NCBI RefSeq assembly: GCF_001949145.1 | Contig: NW_019091496.1 | Coordinates: forward strand, 388,339 to 452,338 | DNA from: Acanthaster planci | Lineage: Eukaryota > Echinodermata > Asteroidea > Valvatida > Acanthasteridae | Length of the DNA: 64,000 nucleotides | Reading direction: 5' to 3' | Part shown: in pieces, positions 14,615-26,800 of the stretch | Layout: each line of letters starts with the position of its first letter | Position numbering within the stretch: the stretch's first letter is position 1 | Notes under the pieces: model-generated | Database searches by the model: none | What the model was told of the DNA's origin: nothing | The model's input: the letters and a program-made list of their open reading frames with translations, nothing else | Made by a program: the position numbers and the translations under genes

Positions 14615-14681
14615 CTTTGGCTGAGTGAATAGTTTGCTCAAAGACCGAATCCTTTCCTCTCTCTTTATCTTGTTCGGCCAT
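14615..14681 (-). CDS. MACF1/DST: Spectraplakin-like protein: alternative first coding exon A
   Basis: An ATG at 14681-14679 opens a 22-codon exon (MAEQDKERGKDSVFEQTIHS, then AK) that stops at a donor, AAAG|GTTAGT. The single leftover G plus the AT of the CH1 exon makes a GAT codon, giving HSAKDARDDVQ across the junction. No acceptor precedes the ATG closely, so this looks like a genuine 5'-terminal exon. The DSV segment near its end resembles what I recall just ahead of the CH domain in vertebrate MACF1 isoforms. It lies about 0.8 kb downstream of first exon B, so there are probably two promoters. It is inferred from phase compatibility; no transcript was seen. Confidence 0.6.
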
Positions 14682-15451
14682 GGTTTTTTAATCGCACCAG
14701 GAACCGGGTACCGGCATCTCACCAAGCAACTTCTTCAATTCTTCTTTGGTGAAACCCCCAAAACACGGTTGAAACTTTAGAAATGCAAACTTATGACTTG
14801 GCCCAAGGAAAACTGTCTACGGAAGACAGTTATCCTACCACACTGGACTTGTGGATTTCGAGCCAGTGCCAGTAGCCTGTAACTGGGCCGACTTGCCCCC
14901 GTTGAAGTCAGGGTTCGTCTGCGCCTTGGTGCGCGGTCTGCCAAGCTAGCCTAGGTGTTTGGTGTGTGCGCGGTGATTTACGCACCACACAGAATCCGAC
15001 TACAATTGGCCGTCGGATTTACTGTCATTCATAATACATGCCTCTGTGCTAGGCTACTGACTTGGATGGGATTTAACTGCTGTCAATAATGTTTGGACTA
15101 CGGTCTGCCTCTGACATCTCTGATTACCATAACCATTGGAAAAAGGGATAGGGGTTGGGCTTGAACGTACGACTGTGTGACTTTTGTGGTCAGTCCGTGT
15201 TCAAATGGCTACGGCTGAAAGTCACGGGCGCGCTTATGAAAGCCGCTTCACACATTTCACGTGGATTCGTCCGTCACTGCAAGCCGTAACCAAGGAATCT
15301 GACGCCGCTGGAGCAACACGTGGATGCGTAGGGCTGGCATTGCATGCATTTGATGGGGGGGGGCGGTCAAAGGGTAAGGAGTCCAGTAAACAAGGCGACT
15401 GGAAACGCATGCAACCTGACAATTACTTCAGGGTTTTCTTTCCAAACTTAC

Positions 15452-15590
15452 CGGCAACTTGCAGCACCACACGATCGGCCAGATTCGTCACCTCCACGAA
15501 CCACCTGTAGTTCTCATCGCCTCTTCCCTGCCTCTCCAAGACGTCTGTGACGGACATGCGGGAAATGGGCCCGCCTTCGCTAAAGTCCAT
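15452..15590 (-). CDS. MACF1/DST: Spectraplakin-like protein: alternative first coding exon B
   Basis: An ATG at 15590-15588 opens 46 codons (starting MDFSEGGPISRMSVTDVLER) ending GTTGCCG|GTAAGT, a strong donor. The leftover G again completes GAT with the CH1 exon, giving RVVLQVADARDDVQ. This junction closely resembles the A-x-R-x-V-V-R-V-A-D-E-R-D segment I recall from MACF1 isoforms, and is the best single argument for a spectraplakin. The surrounding 14.9-15.6 kb region is relatively CpG-rich, fitting a promoter. Exon A and exon B are mutually exclusive starts, because each carries its own ATG and the same end phase. Confidence 0.65.
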
Positions 15591-17894
15591 GTCGCTGCCT
15601 CACGACGACTGTGACCCTGCTCTCCTCCGAGAATTGAAACCATTAAAAATGTTGAAATGTAACAGATTATGCTGTTTTTACTATCACGGGTGAATGATGT
15701 TGCTGCCGCATTTGACCAAGTTCATGGCGCGTGACAGATTCGCATATTTAACACTGACTGCAACTGAGTCTTTCATAGTAGATCCAAAATGCCACGCGAT
15801 CATTGATGCGACTACATTTGTAACTTTTATTTTCTTTCTGCGGCGTCAATGACATGAGAGTGGCACAGAGACAAATCATGTGCATTTCGGTCGTCTGTAA
15901 GAGCCCGACCTATTGGGCTACGTGACGATAAATCAATACAACCTAATATATTCCCGAAGGATGCATCGCGACATAGCTGTGACACCTGTTGATTCCGCAC
16001 GGTTGGAATTTCGTTTCGACTTTGATCCGTGGTTCAAAAGCTGGGTTAATTCATATACACATTACTTTTTTGTTTTGCTTTGTTTTTTTTACCTCCCAAC
16101 AATTTCAATGATGTTCAACCTCTTACACATTCAGATCACTTCTGGCGAGCTAGGGTTATAGGCCTACGGAAAGGTTTACACAAAAGGTTCACAGAGTGGG
16201 CCCTAGTGCTAGTAGGCAGGCGAGGCCTACTAAGCTAAGCTATGTTCGACCCGGACACAGGTGAGCAGGCTGTTCAATTTTCCCGTACTACAGGTGGTAA
16301 GGCCCCACATCTATAGATCAAACTCGATTTCAGCAGTTTTATTCATTCTTAGGCGCTGGCACTGGGCTATCAATTATAATACCTTCTGAATGTGAGTGCT
16401 GATCTCGTGACGTAACACCTTTCTGAAAACTGTACATGGGTGAGCCACGGTGCCAGAGTTCTGTACCCGCGATATGATCCCACTATTGTTATCAAGCGAG
16501 CGTGTAATTGAGAAGTCCAGTGCAATAGCAATCCTAAGAACCCCAAAGGAGCGGCAAATACGACTGGGTGTGAAACGATCAGTTGAAAAAGACACGCATT
16601 TTTCAATGGATTTGGTCCTTGACCTCTGACTTTCACTACCGAGAACCCACGGGTTCAGTAACAGGTCATGTTTTTGACAATGTTAGGTCCACATTGGCTA
16701 AAGTTGTATCGAGTGTCTCCGAAGCGGACACTCCAAGTTTGTCTTCATCCCTCAAGCGATTTTGCAACCAATGCGTGACTGTATCTCCTCTATATAAACT
16801 ATGATGAGCAATGTGCGTGACAATTCCACAAACATAACCATTCAAACGCCACACTCGGCACAAATCAAGAGAACTTGAATAATCCTGTCCACTCCCCCGG
16901 ACGCATTTAAAAGCTCTTGAGTGATTTTCGCAGTAGAAGTTGAATAAAGTACAGTAAAGACGAGCGTTGCGCCCTCTTGCTATAATCGTTCGTGTCTTAT
17001 GTTTTTGAAGGCTTCCCTTGTTCCCAACTATACACATATTGTAATAATTTACCTGAGCTGCCAATTCTTGGTTGGAATGTTGTAGGGAGTCGCTAACAAA
17101 TTCGAGACCTACCACGCGCCACCGTGACAATTCATTCTTCAGCGAACTTTGTTTTTAGGGCCAATAGCAACTTTCAATGCACACGCAATTTTTAAAGAGA
17201 GTTCATTTTCTCCGCAAAAAGTCCGTTCAGAACATTTTCCAAGTTCCACAATAGGTTTTCCCGCTCAAATTCGTAAAAAATACCTGCAGATTCGTTTCTA
17301 AGGTACGCATTCGCTACTCATACCTTGGATACAGGCAGTTTGTTTCTCGACACTCACAAGTTAGGCATTTAAGTCATTCAATTAATGCTTAACGCCCCCA
17401 TTTCTAAAGTAAATCATCTTGATGAGGGCGTCAATCACTTGGGGAGCCGGGGGGGGGTTACACAAAGCAAAACAAACGTGAGCGCGAGTCGAAAAAAAAA
17501 ACCACACACACACTTAACTGCTTGATGTACAGGTCCGGGCATGCTTGCAGACATTTGGGAAAAAAGTTAGATGGCATACACACCCACAAAAAAAACAAAT
17601 ATTATTCTGAAAATTAAACCAAGTGATAATTGCCCCCGAACATTCAATAAACAGTTATTTATTCACAGCACAAGTAACAAAAACAATTTGCTGTCTTGTA
17701 TTTGTGTATTTCAAGATGAATTCGAAAGAAAACATGGAATGTCTGTATCGGCTGGCAGATTTCTTTCAAGAATTTCATGAAAACAGGTCAGCACAATTTT
17801 ACAGTAGGCAAGAGTGAATTGTACTGCGGATAAGTTTGCCTAAACATACAAAATTTGCGGAAAATTTCCCCTAAAAACACTTGGTTGAATTTTC

Positions 17895-18050
17895 ATAAAG
17901 GCGACGCAAGACGGACGACGGGCGACGCACGACGGAAAATGGCATATATGGCACTGGAAAATGGCAGAATTGGGACCCAACAAAAAGTAAGAGGCGACGG
18001 ACGACGGGCGTCGCGCAACGGACGACGCGCGACGGACGACGGGCGACAAA
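17895..18050. repeat. CpG-rich degenerate tandem (GACGGACGACGGGCGACG type)
   Basis: Two clusters of CGACGG/GGCGACG words (about 17899-17937 and 17993-18047) are separated by roughly 50 bp of ordinary sequence. The density of CG dinucleotides is far above the surroundings. The period is irregular (6-9 bp), so it is a degenerate simple repeat rather than a clean minisatellite. Confidence 0.7.
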
Positions 18051-18977
18051 ATAATTGTCCCTACAAGTTACGCCAACGATATGATGACACAGAAAATGAA
18101 TCCACAGACGGTCCAAAGATATATAAGTGGACTGTCTTTTTAGAAAATTTATCCAAAGATAAACTATTAAAAAGTGACACAACCACCATTGGAATGAGGA
18201 AGTGGAAAGACAGCTTGACTAAAGCGTGAGAAATGAAGTCGTGAAAGATTAGCAGCGGCGGCGACACGAGACGTCACGGAGACAGACCGTGGCGTCCGTG
18301 GGGGCACGTGCTTGGTGAAACGCACGTTCTGCGAGCGATGCTTTCTAAAGGGCCAAGGATCGGTATTCAATCTTAATTCATATTTATGTCACGCTGTCAT
18401 TGTCCTTCCATGCCATTATCGCTGCTGTCGTTGTTCGTAACATCGTTTCTTTAGGATCACGTGGTCGTCCCGGCATTTACTGGTATGAATGGAGCGCGGG
18501 TACGGTACAAGACTCACTGAAAGCCAGAAAGTCTATAAAGCTCATTTATATAAAAGGGTCCGGTAAGCTGTGCAGGTACAAAAACACTCCGGTAGGGGGG
18601 ATATCGAAAACATATCTGACGATGACAGACTTGCCACGAGGAAAAACAGCCAGGATAAGAGTGTTGCTGCCTTAAACGAGGGTGCGGGTGTGATATTTTT
18701 CCACGTGATTGGGACATCACAGCAAGCCAGTTTGTTCAACTTTAAGGTATACCGAGAACGACACCCCCGCAAAGTATTGTCTGATCTCGTCATGTATCAC
18801 TGAACCAGTTCATGGCAAGGTTTAACAAGACCCCCCCTTCCAGCTCTACTGAATAGCAGGTATAGGAATCGAGAATTCCGTGCACGTATACACACAGGAC
18901 CCGAAACATGGCTGGCCCTATGTGTTGGCGGAACATGCTTGCAATACGGCATGGCCGTCTCCGGCAATCTGTACTTC

Positions 18978-19021
18978 AAAAATAAATTAAAATAAAATAA
19001 AATAAAATAAATTAAATAAAT
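18978..19021. repeat. AAAAT microsatellite
   Basis: A run of AAAAT/AAATA pentamers with two AAATT interruptions, simple-sequence DNA in the intergenic region. Confidence 0.85.
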
Positions 19022-21532
19022 ACGTTTATTCTCAGATACCGGCCAAAAAAAATCTCTCTACTTACCTAAATTAAGCGTTTCCCCTGATAGCACGTCAGCA
19101 TATTTATTTCTACTACATCTAAGGTTAACTGGTCTATCTAAGAATATAAACATTGCCGTGATATTGCACACATGGCGATTTCACTGCGGCTAATGTGATA
19201 CAAAATGACAAGCACACAGCGCGTGTATTTGGAGATGACTTTGGGACTAAGTACGTTCAGTTCAACTCATCCCATGTGCGGCAGAAAATATCCTAGAGAT
19301 TTTACCACACGATTTTTTCCTTCGTCATTGCAGGCCAGGGTCTTGCTATGATTCACTCTTTTCACCCGTGCATAATACGTCTGCAGCAGTCCCAACGCAT
19401 CACGTCTGCATTGCTCGACATTGACTTAGGCTCATGGCTAGCCTTTGGCACCCTCGGCAACTACCCGTTGCTCATCCATGCGCCGGTTCAACTATGTGCT
19501 TGGCGAGGCTGGCAACAGCTAGCCCAGGATGTCTTCATTAGTATTTGCCGCTGCGGGCGGAAACTTTGATAACCCTGTTTTCGCTCTCATTGAGCTTCAA
19601 CCTCTACACTTAAAAATGTGCATCATTTAACCAAGTGACACCTATACATACCTTGACACAAACTCGAACATATCTGTCAAATAGGCCTATAAGACGTCGA
19701 CCCTGTGAAAGAAATTACGGATACAGATCTATTGCTTCCGGAAGTTAGTATCTTTTTGAAGTTTGTGACAATGTCGGTGATTATCAGGTGTAAACGGTCG
19801 TTTCTTTCCTGCCGATACGGCTTGGCGAAATATTGTCCCCCAAACGGGCGACGCAGTGCTTGGGTAAGTACGCGTACGGATCGGCTTTTCTTCGAAGCAA
19901 ACAAAGCCGAGGGAATGCTTGCTGAACAATATTCTTCAGAATGTCTTGTTACATGAAACCTGTCGGGAGTGGAACACAGCAACCGGATTTACAACATCAT
20001 AATACATATAATATGTGACCCGCTTTGTGACGGTCTCTCGGTCCCAAGGGACGGAGCTCTGGAAATTGGGGAGGTCGACATGTCAGAGAGGGCGTGCCAC
20101 TGCGATGAATTCGAATACCCTCCTTACACATTACCTTGAGCGTAGTTATTTTATGATTCCTGCATGTGTAATGTGTTACATAATGTATAGGGCGTTATAA
20201 AGAAGGATAGCTCCATAGTTCAGCAAGTTGTCAGCGAGCCTGCTGTAGGCCTAGTATATTTTGTTTAATTATTTTGGTCCCATGCACTCTATATAATAAA
20301 ATTTCCTAAAATGGAGCTGGGAGAAACCATATAAAACCCTAGCTCCCTTAGGTCAAATAACCATGGATAATTATTGACGAAAGACCAACTTGTCTGTACA
20401 CTTTCAACAAAAAACACACATATCCAGTTTAGTCCCAAGCCTACTGAACTCTATCCAACCGAGTATGACAGTATTAAGCTACACTTTGTAATTTGTAATC
20501 ATTACTAAGGCATGAGACTGAATTTCAAAAACTGATGTTACCGATTTGATAATTACAATACAATTTCCAAGCATCTGATTAAACTAAATAAACGAGGCCG
20601 GTGATTCAGCTTCAAAATGAGGGCAATTTAAAAAAAATCTATTTTGCATTCAAGAATACAACTGCACTTCACCCTCTACCATACTGACTAGTAACAGGAG
20701 ACATCAAGAAAACATTCTCTTCTGTAAGGTTGCCTTTTAAAGTATACAGAGGGGAGGGCAGGAGGCAAGAGACATGGGCGTGGCCATGATTTTTTTTTGG
20801 GGGGGGCAAAGCACTCACCAGCAGCATACTGACGAACCATTGACAATGGAAGGAAATCACCTTCCAAGGTATTTTCAAGCAAATTCTGATTTTCATTTAC
20901 CCTTCCTCCCATTTTCCCCACTTTTGTATTCTAATTGGGGGGGGGGTGTTTGGGGCTGGACCCCTTCCTTGCAAAACCCACGGCAAGAGACACTACTTTT
21001 TCATTGGGGGAAAAAAGTCACACAATTGGCTGTCTCCTTCTTTGCAGGTCTTCATACACTGTAGCACAGCAGGTTTTGGTATGAGAAAAAACATCATCAG
21101 AGGCACCCAACATCAACTTTGGTGGTGTTGCGTGGGTGTACCTGAATGTTTGCACATGAATGTTGTTTGTGCTCCACACGTCTGAAAAGGCTAACCAATT
21201 CCCACTGGGCCTTTCTTAACCTGCCCACCATGTGCAGGGCTCCGGTGAGTGATTGTCTGGCAGCATGTGGGGACCAACTTTTCACATACACACACCCTGG
21301 ACTTTGAACTGAGCTCAAGCGTAAAACATTGGACAGAATCTGTACTGGTGGTTACAACAATGGACAGGTTTTTACTGACACTTACAGAATCGAGGGGTTC
21401 TAAGAAATCTTTGGGTCAACCTAAATGCAAGCATCATGCTGCATCTGTCATCCAAATCAAGTGAATTTGGCACCGTCACTGAACATGACACAAAATACAC
21501 AAGGCCAAGTCTCGTGGTGACAGTTGTAATTT

Positions 21533-21829
21533 CAGGGTTCCTGCACCTAAAGGACAATTAATTTCAATGACTTTTCTGTGATTTTCCATGACCGAATTAT
21601 GAAAATTCATGACCCAATAATGCAATTTCTTGGACTATTCAGACTTTAAAATGGTGAATAAAATTACGCATTTTATGCACTTATTTCTGGTAACAGAAAT
21701 GACACACAGTGTTTGAAAAATTCCATGACTCTGCTATGACTTTTGTCATTTTTACAAAATTCCATGACATCTCCAGGTCTGGATAAAGAAAACAAGTTTC
21801 CATGACTTTTCCAGGCCACGGGAACCCTG
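21533..21829 (+). mobile_element. Non-autonomous element with CAGGGTTCC terminal inverted repeats, copy 2
   Basis: It begins CAGGGTTCCTGCACCTAAAG and ends GGCCACGGGAACCCTG; the outer nine bases are perfect inverted repeats. The direct repeat AATTT flanks it on both sides (21528-21532 and 21830-21834). It aligns along its whole length with the copy at 1735-2022 and has no coding capacity. Confidence 0.8.
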
Positions 21830-22534
21830 AATTTGCTCAAATCAAGTTTTGTCTTTATGAAGCAGCATTACTTTAATTGCGATAATACTTCTGGTTGAGT
21901 GACATCTTTGAAGTGGACATTTTCCCTGAAAACAGCCGTATATTTTGATTTTTTTTTGGGAGCACCTCGGAAGTCAGAATGCTACAGAATGTTCAAATGA
22001 AAAAGTTGCAAACTTAAATCGGAAACACCCCCCACACCCCGTTTCTTTGTAGAACAGGGCATGTTTCCAAATGGGTAGTGGTCGATGTTCATATAAAGTA
22101 ACTTAGGAACAGCGCATTATTAATTAAAAGAAAAAACAGGAAAGTTCAAACTTCTGAGTCATTCCATTCAGCTCATCGATCAACATTTTTAGTACAGTCC
22201 GGACTAAAATGAGCGACTGTTTCACTTCAGTGTTGAACACAGTAGACCAAAGCAAATGCATGGACCTTCAATGTGCCGGGTTCTGCCTTTGACACCTTAT
22301 GCCAAACTGGCAATTTCAAGTGTTACGCAAGTGCACCAAGTCTTGCAACATGCTCCCTTGGCTGACCCCTTGCTCTCATCCCTGGAGCAACCCAGACACG
22401 CCGTGTCCCAACTGGTGGTAGTGACGGCTGGCACACATGCAGTGTGACTTTGTTTTGACTCCCACGTGACACATGGATCAGACCGGAGCCAAAGAGGGAG
22501 GAAAACACACAGTTTGGTGATGACAGAAGCTGGT

Positions 22535-22540
22535 TTTATT
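22535..22540 (-). terminator. Candidate EIF3E polyadenylation signal
   Basis: AATAAA on the minus strand (TTTATT on plus) is the first canonical signal I found downstream of the last recognised EIF3E exon. It would imply a 3' UTR of about 1.3 kb or an additional 3' exon. This is positional inference only. Confidence 0.4.
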
Positions 22541-23839
22541 CAGAGACCACAGGGCAACCTGTTCGTTTCTCCTCTCTTTTTTTTCTAACAAACCGAGGCA
22601 TTAGTTTCAGGGCAACTTTTCCAAGGCACAACTTGCAGGATGATAAAAGAATTCAACTTGAACAAGAAACCACTGGGGTTTAATGCAGGCAAGTACCTAT
22701 AAAGAGGGTTTCCAAAACCTAACACTTTGACCAAGGATGTATTTTGCACAGTAGAGACAAGAATTCCAAACAATTTTTAGAAAGTTGGCAACTAATCAGA
22801 CATTTGGCTTTGACCATTTCAATGCCTCTAGCACCCAAGTTTGTGCTGGCCATTTGATTAGTCCACTCTGAAGCTTCCTAGGTGAAGTGACTAATCAACA
22901 TAACATGATCGCAGGTGTAAATAGATAAAATATGTTTTGCGTATTTTGCCATTTAGATGGTTGTGACACTAGTTGAAAATATTACCTCCAATGAATGCCA
23001 CTGTGTGTCACATGATGCATGACATTGAAGAGCTGATTTGCAAGAGTTGACAAACTATTCATTTTGTTCGAGCAAAGTATGGTTGAGGGTCTAACTGTAC
23101 TCTAACTCCTCAAATGTTATTGCAGAATTTGCTCTTGAGCACAACCGAAACACTGCCCTCGAATTTGCAGCTCTTCTAGAACCTCCACAATCCACCACTA
23201 AAGTAGGATTGCCGGAGGCACATTTTCTGAACTTGAACATTTGTACTGCAGCCACCTTTGTGTGAAATTGCCAGGAGGATGGTCTCTATCCTCCTTGATC
23301 TTGCAAAATCTCCAAAAACCTCTCAGTGGATTTTGAAGGAAATTTCGGCAGGTTACTGATGAGACTGTACTTTTTTTTTCGTAGTACAATGACCCACTTT
23401 ATATTTGAGGCCTGTTTACTTTACTCTTAACAAAAAAGTTTAGATCAGGGCATCAGAGTTATATGAGCCAGTTGCTGATTGGCTGCATGTCTGAGAGGGA
23501 AAAGGGGGCAAAAGACAGAATGGTACTTTTGAAAGAAACTGATGAACCAATGCTAATTCGGTCTGGAAATCTGTCTGTGACCGTTTCGTGTTCACTGAGG
23601 GGACAAAAGTCTTGCCTGCAGCCTCTGCAGAAAACAGCAGTCAGTGGTCTCGGCAGGTGCCTCAGAGGTCTTTTTTTGAAAGTGCAGTAAACCGCATTAA
23701 ATGTCAGCTCCCCACATGGAACTCCCTGCCGTCTGTGGCTGCCAAAACAAAAAAATGGAAGAAAAAGTCTGACACTGAACTGAAACAATCCAGAAAAAAA
23801 AAATATGCCTGCTTAAGTGCTTCCCTCGATTCTCCATTT

Positions 23840-26800
23840 TCAACAACTGAGCGTTCCACCTACCGATTTCAAGGCATTCTTCGCCGCGTCTCTCTTGTCA
23901 ATGTTGCTGGCCAGCGCCTGGCTGCGATAAATCAGATTTTTGGTCTTCTCGATGACCTGCTGGTACGGTGATACGTTCTGCGAACCCATGACAACATGAC
24001 CCTGAGGGAGGGGGGAAAAAAGACTGCAGATGTTCACAGCAGAAGAATTACCAGACGTAAAATGATCACACAGCATCATTTACCAATTTGTCAATTTATT
24101 TACTCTTTTCTCCAAGTAGGGCTCTGTTTCATTGGTCATGAGACCAATCAGTCATTTTTCAAACTCAAAATTACTCAGAAAATTATACAGAATTAGAAAT
24201 TTCCAATCTCCCTTCTGGAGAGGCCCTACAACCATTCTTTTGTGCAATACCTACTGCAGTCGAAGTCTAAATTTGTTTGAAACTGCCGGGGCAAACCAGA
24301 AAAGTTTGAAACTTAACGCTTATTTAAATGAAGGAAAACAATAAGCAGTATCAGCCAATAAGTGGAAAAATGCTCCAAACGAAATGTTGCGATAAAGTTG
24401 ACAGAAGGACCGATAACAAAACATTTGCTTTGGGTGCAAATGGAAAGTTTAAAACAAGTGATGCAAAAATGATGTCCAAATCCTTCCCAAGCCAAATGGC
24501 AAAACAGACCTTGACCTTAACATTTTTTTTTAACAAGCCTGCCAGGCACGTTACCTTATTTTGTCACTAGCCCACTGGACAGTTTTCTCAGCAAAACTAA
24601 CCATGACTGGCTTTTTTCAACTTCATTATTTCAACCATTACTGTGGAGTCTTGCTGTCGAGTTTTAAAACTGGAGGATTCAAAACTGTCACAATTACTGA
24701 TAAACAACACGTACGATCAATTTCACAGCATTTATGTTCTTCATCTTTACCAAAATGACAGTTTCAAACAGGTGGGTTTTCTTTCCTAGCCGGGCGAGGT
24801 AAGAACGCATTTTACCAGCCTGCAGCAGCTTTCCCCAGAATTTGTACATCGATCTAGTGCTAAGGTCAAGGCCTGCAAAAGAGGCAGGCAGCCTGTGAGC
24901 GGTCACCAGCTGATTTTTGCCTTGGCACAGATTTTGCTTAGCGTAATTTCCCGGGGCACAGCAACGTCAAGGAATGTAAACGAGCTCAACGCAGAGTTTC
25001 CACTAACCAACTTCGAGTCAATCTTGGCATCCAGGTGGGCGTTTCGGATGAGGTTGACGATCCAGCGTTCCGCATCCTCCGCCTGCATGTTCAGCTTGTC
25101 AGAAAGCATGCTGAAAAGAGTTGCAGTTAGAAGGAATGACCATCCAAACGAGGCACAATTACAGCATCGGTAAATATTTAACAGCAATCAGTTTTCCTAA
25201 AGTCATGGAAAATCCTGGCAAAAACAATGTTGTCCTCGAAAGTCATGGAAAAGTCATGAAAATCAAAATCATGCAAGGGGTTATTTTTGGTGGGTCACTT
25301 TTGACGTGATTACAATATGTGATAAATTCACAGGCTATCTTTGTCTGTCTTCAAAATACAAAGCAACTTTTCTTAGCAAAATGTCACTGAAATTGTCAGA
25401 TGTTAGTTCTAGATAGCCCTTGGAAAAGTCGTGAAATTTTGTTTTCAGATTTCTGGGAAACCCTGGAAAATGGTCCAGGCTCTGGGAATTATTTTTGCTA
25501 TGCTTAGCAACCCCTTGAGAAATGTTTGTAATTTAGCAGAATTTGCCACCAATCATTTCATAACCATGCTGAGGAAATATAAGCTGTTGTCTGGAAAATT
25601 ATACAAACAGACACATGAACAACAAAACAAACATAATTGAAAATTTTTGTGGCCTGTAACTAGCAAAGCTTTCTGGAGACCGAACTTTTTCTGAACTGTG
25701 AAATGCTCCCTCAGAAAGTGCCTCCTCAACTCACTTGATGCTGATGCAGTTATGGATGCGACAGAACGTCTCAAAGATGAACATCCTGGCATTCTCGATG
25801 AAGTCCTCTATACAGGCTACCAGGAAGAAATCGTTGATCAGAACCTGCAACAAGTGAAGAACATCATTACCGTTTTGGTTTGTTGTAACTTCGGTGTAAC
25901 TTTAATGACTTGCTGGTCTTTTCAACCCCGTGGGAATTGCTTTGGCTGTTCTTTCGGTTTCTCATCAGTAACTCTACACTTGCCAGACCCTGCAGAGTGC
26001 AACAGGTGTAAAAGTCTGGTGCACTTTGTTGCGCCGGGAAATCAACTGCAGTAAAATAATTTTTCCCACATTGAGACAATGGGGGCCGAGTCCCACTGAA
26101 CAATGCCACTGTTGGATCCTGTGGTGGCTGACAACCACAGATCCTGTGGTCGTTTTAGCCTTGGGGATAGTCGACCTGTTGGAGCTCGTTGCCCTTTGCA
26201 CGGCAAGCCACTTTGAAAGATGATACTGACGGATGTGTGAGGCAGGGTTTCTAGCTAACATTCCCTGGAGGGGCTAGGGTTAATAGGCTGCCTCAGACAT
26301 GATCTTGGTACCACTCCAAACTTATATCAAGCTCTTCCCTCTGTTATTAGTCGAATTGACAAATCCAAAACCTCATTTCCCTCCGTACGAATAGGATTGA
26401 GGAAGGTGAAATATTGATGTACGGAATTCTGACATGTATTACTTGATATGCAATTTCCATCAGTGCCAATCAACCCCACTCCCAAAAAAATGTTAAGAAA
26501 TTTTTCCAATGCTTCCAAATCTGCCACTATGCAGGAAACCAATGGCACATTCTTTGTGCTGCAAATGCTCATGGGGCACCTAAACCCTTGTAGATTAACA
26601 GCAGGCTGTTGTACACCTCTTTCAATCCTACAACATTCTCCAAACCTCCTGGTGGATTCTGAAGGTTTCAGGACTATTAAGCCCACAGCAGTGCCCAATC
26701 ACACCACCAACACAAGATTTCCTGTCACAACAAGTCTTTTGCGAGTTAAATTTGAATAAAATCTGGTACTAAGTTGCACAAACTGCACATAAGCATAACA

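Larger units (their letters stand above)
15591..22534. other. Intergenic region between the spectraplakin-like 5' end and EIF3E 3' end
   Basis: No convincing exon was found on either strand. Contents are a CpG-rich GACGG tandem (17895-18050), an AAAAT microsatellite (18978-19021), and a second copy of the CAGGGTTCC element (21533-21829). The longest ORF (minus, 16666-17130, 154 codons) resembles no family I know and has no splice or repeat support. Confidence 0.6.

Noticed and set aside
16666-17130. 154-codon minus-strand ORF
   Set aside because: No family resemblance, no splice, UTR or repeat context, and many cysteines and arginines as in chance ORFs; not supported as a gene.
17855-18229. 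124-codon ORF over the GACGG repeat
   Set aside because: Generated by an Arg/Asp/Gly-coding simple repeat with no conserved domain.
23459-23488. Short terminal EIF3E exon after CCCTCTCAG
   Set aside because: The acceptor looks usable, but the in-phase reading (TCSQSATGSYNSDALI) does not resemble the eIF3e tail; kept only as an unproven option.
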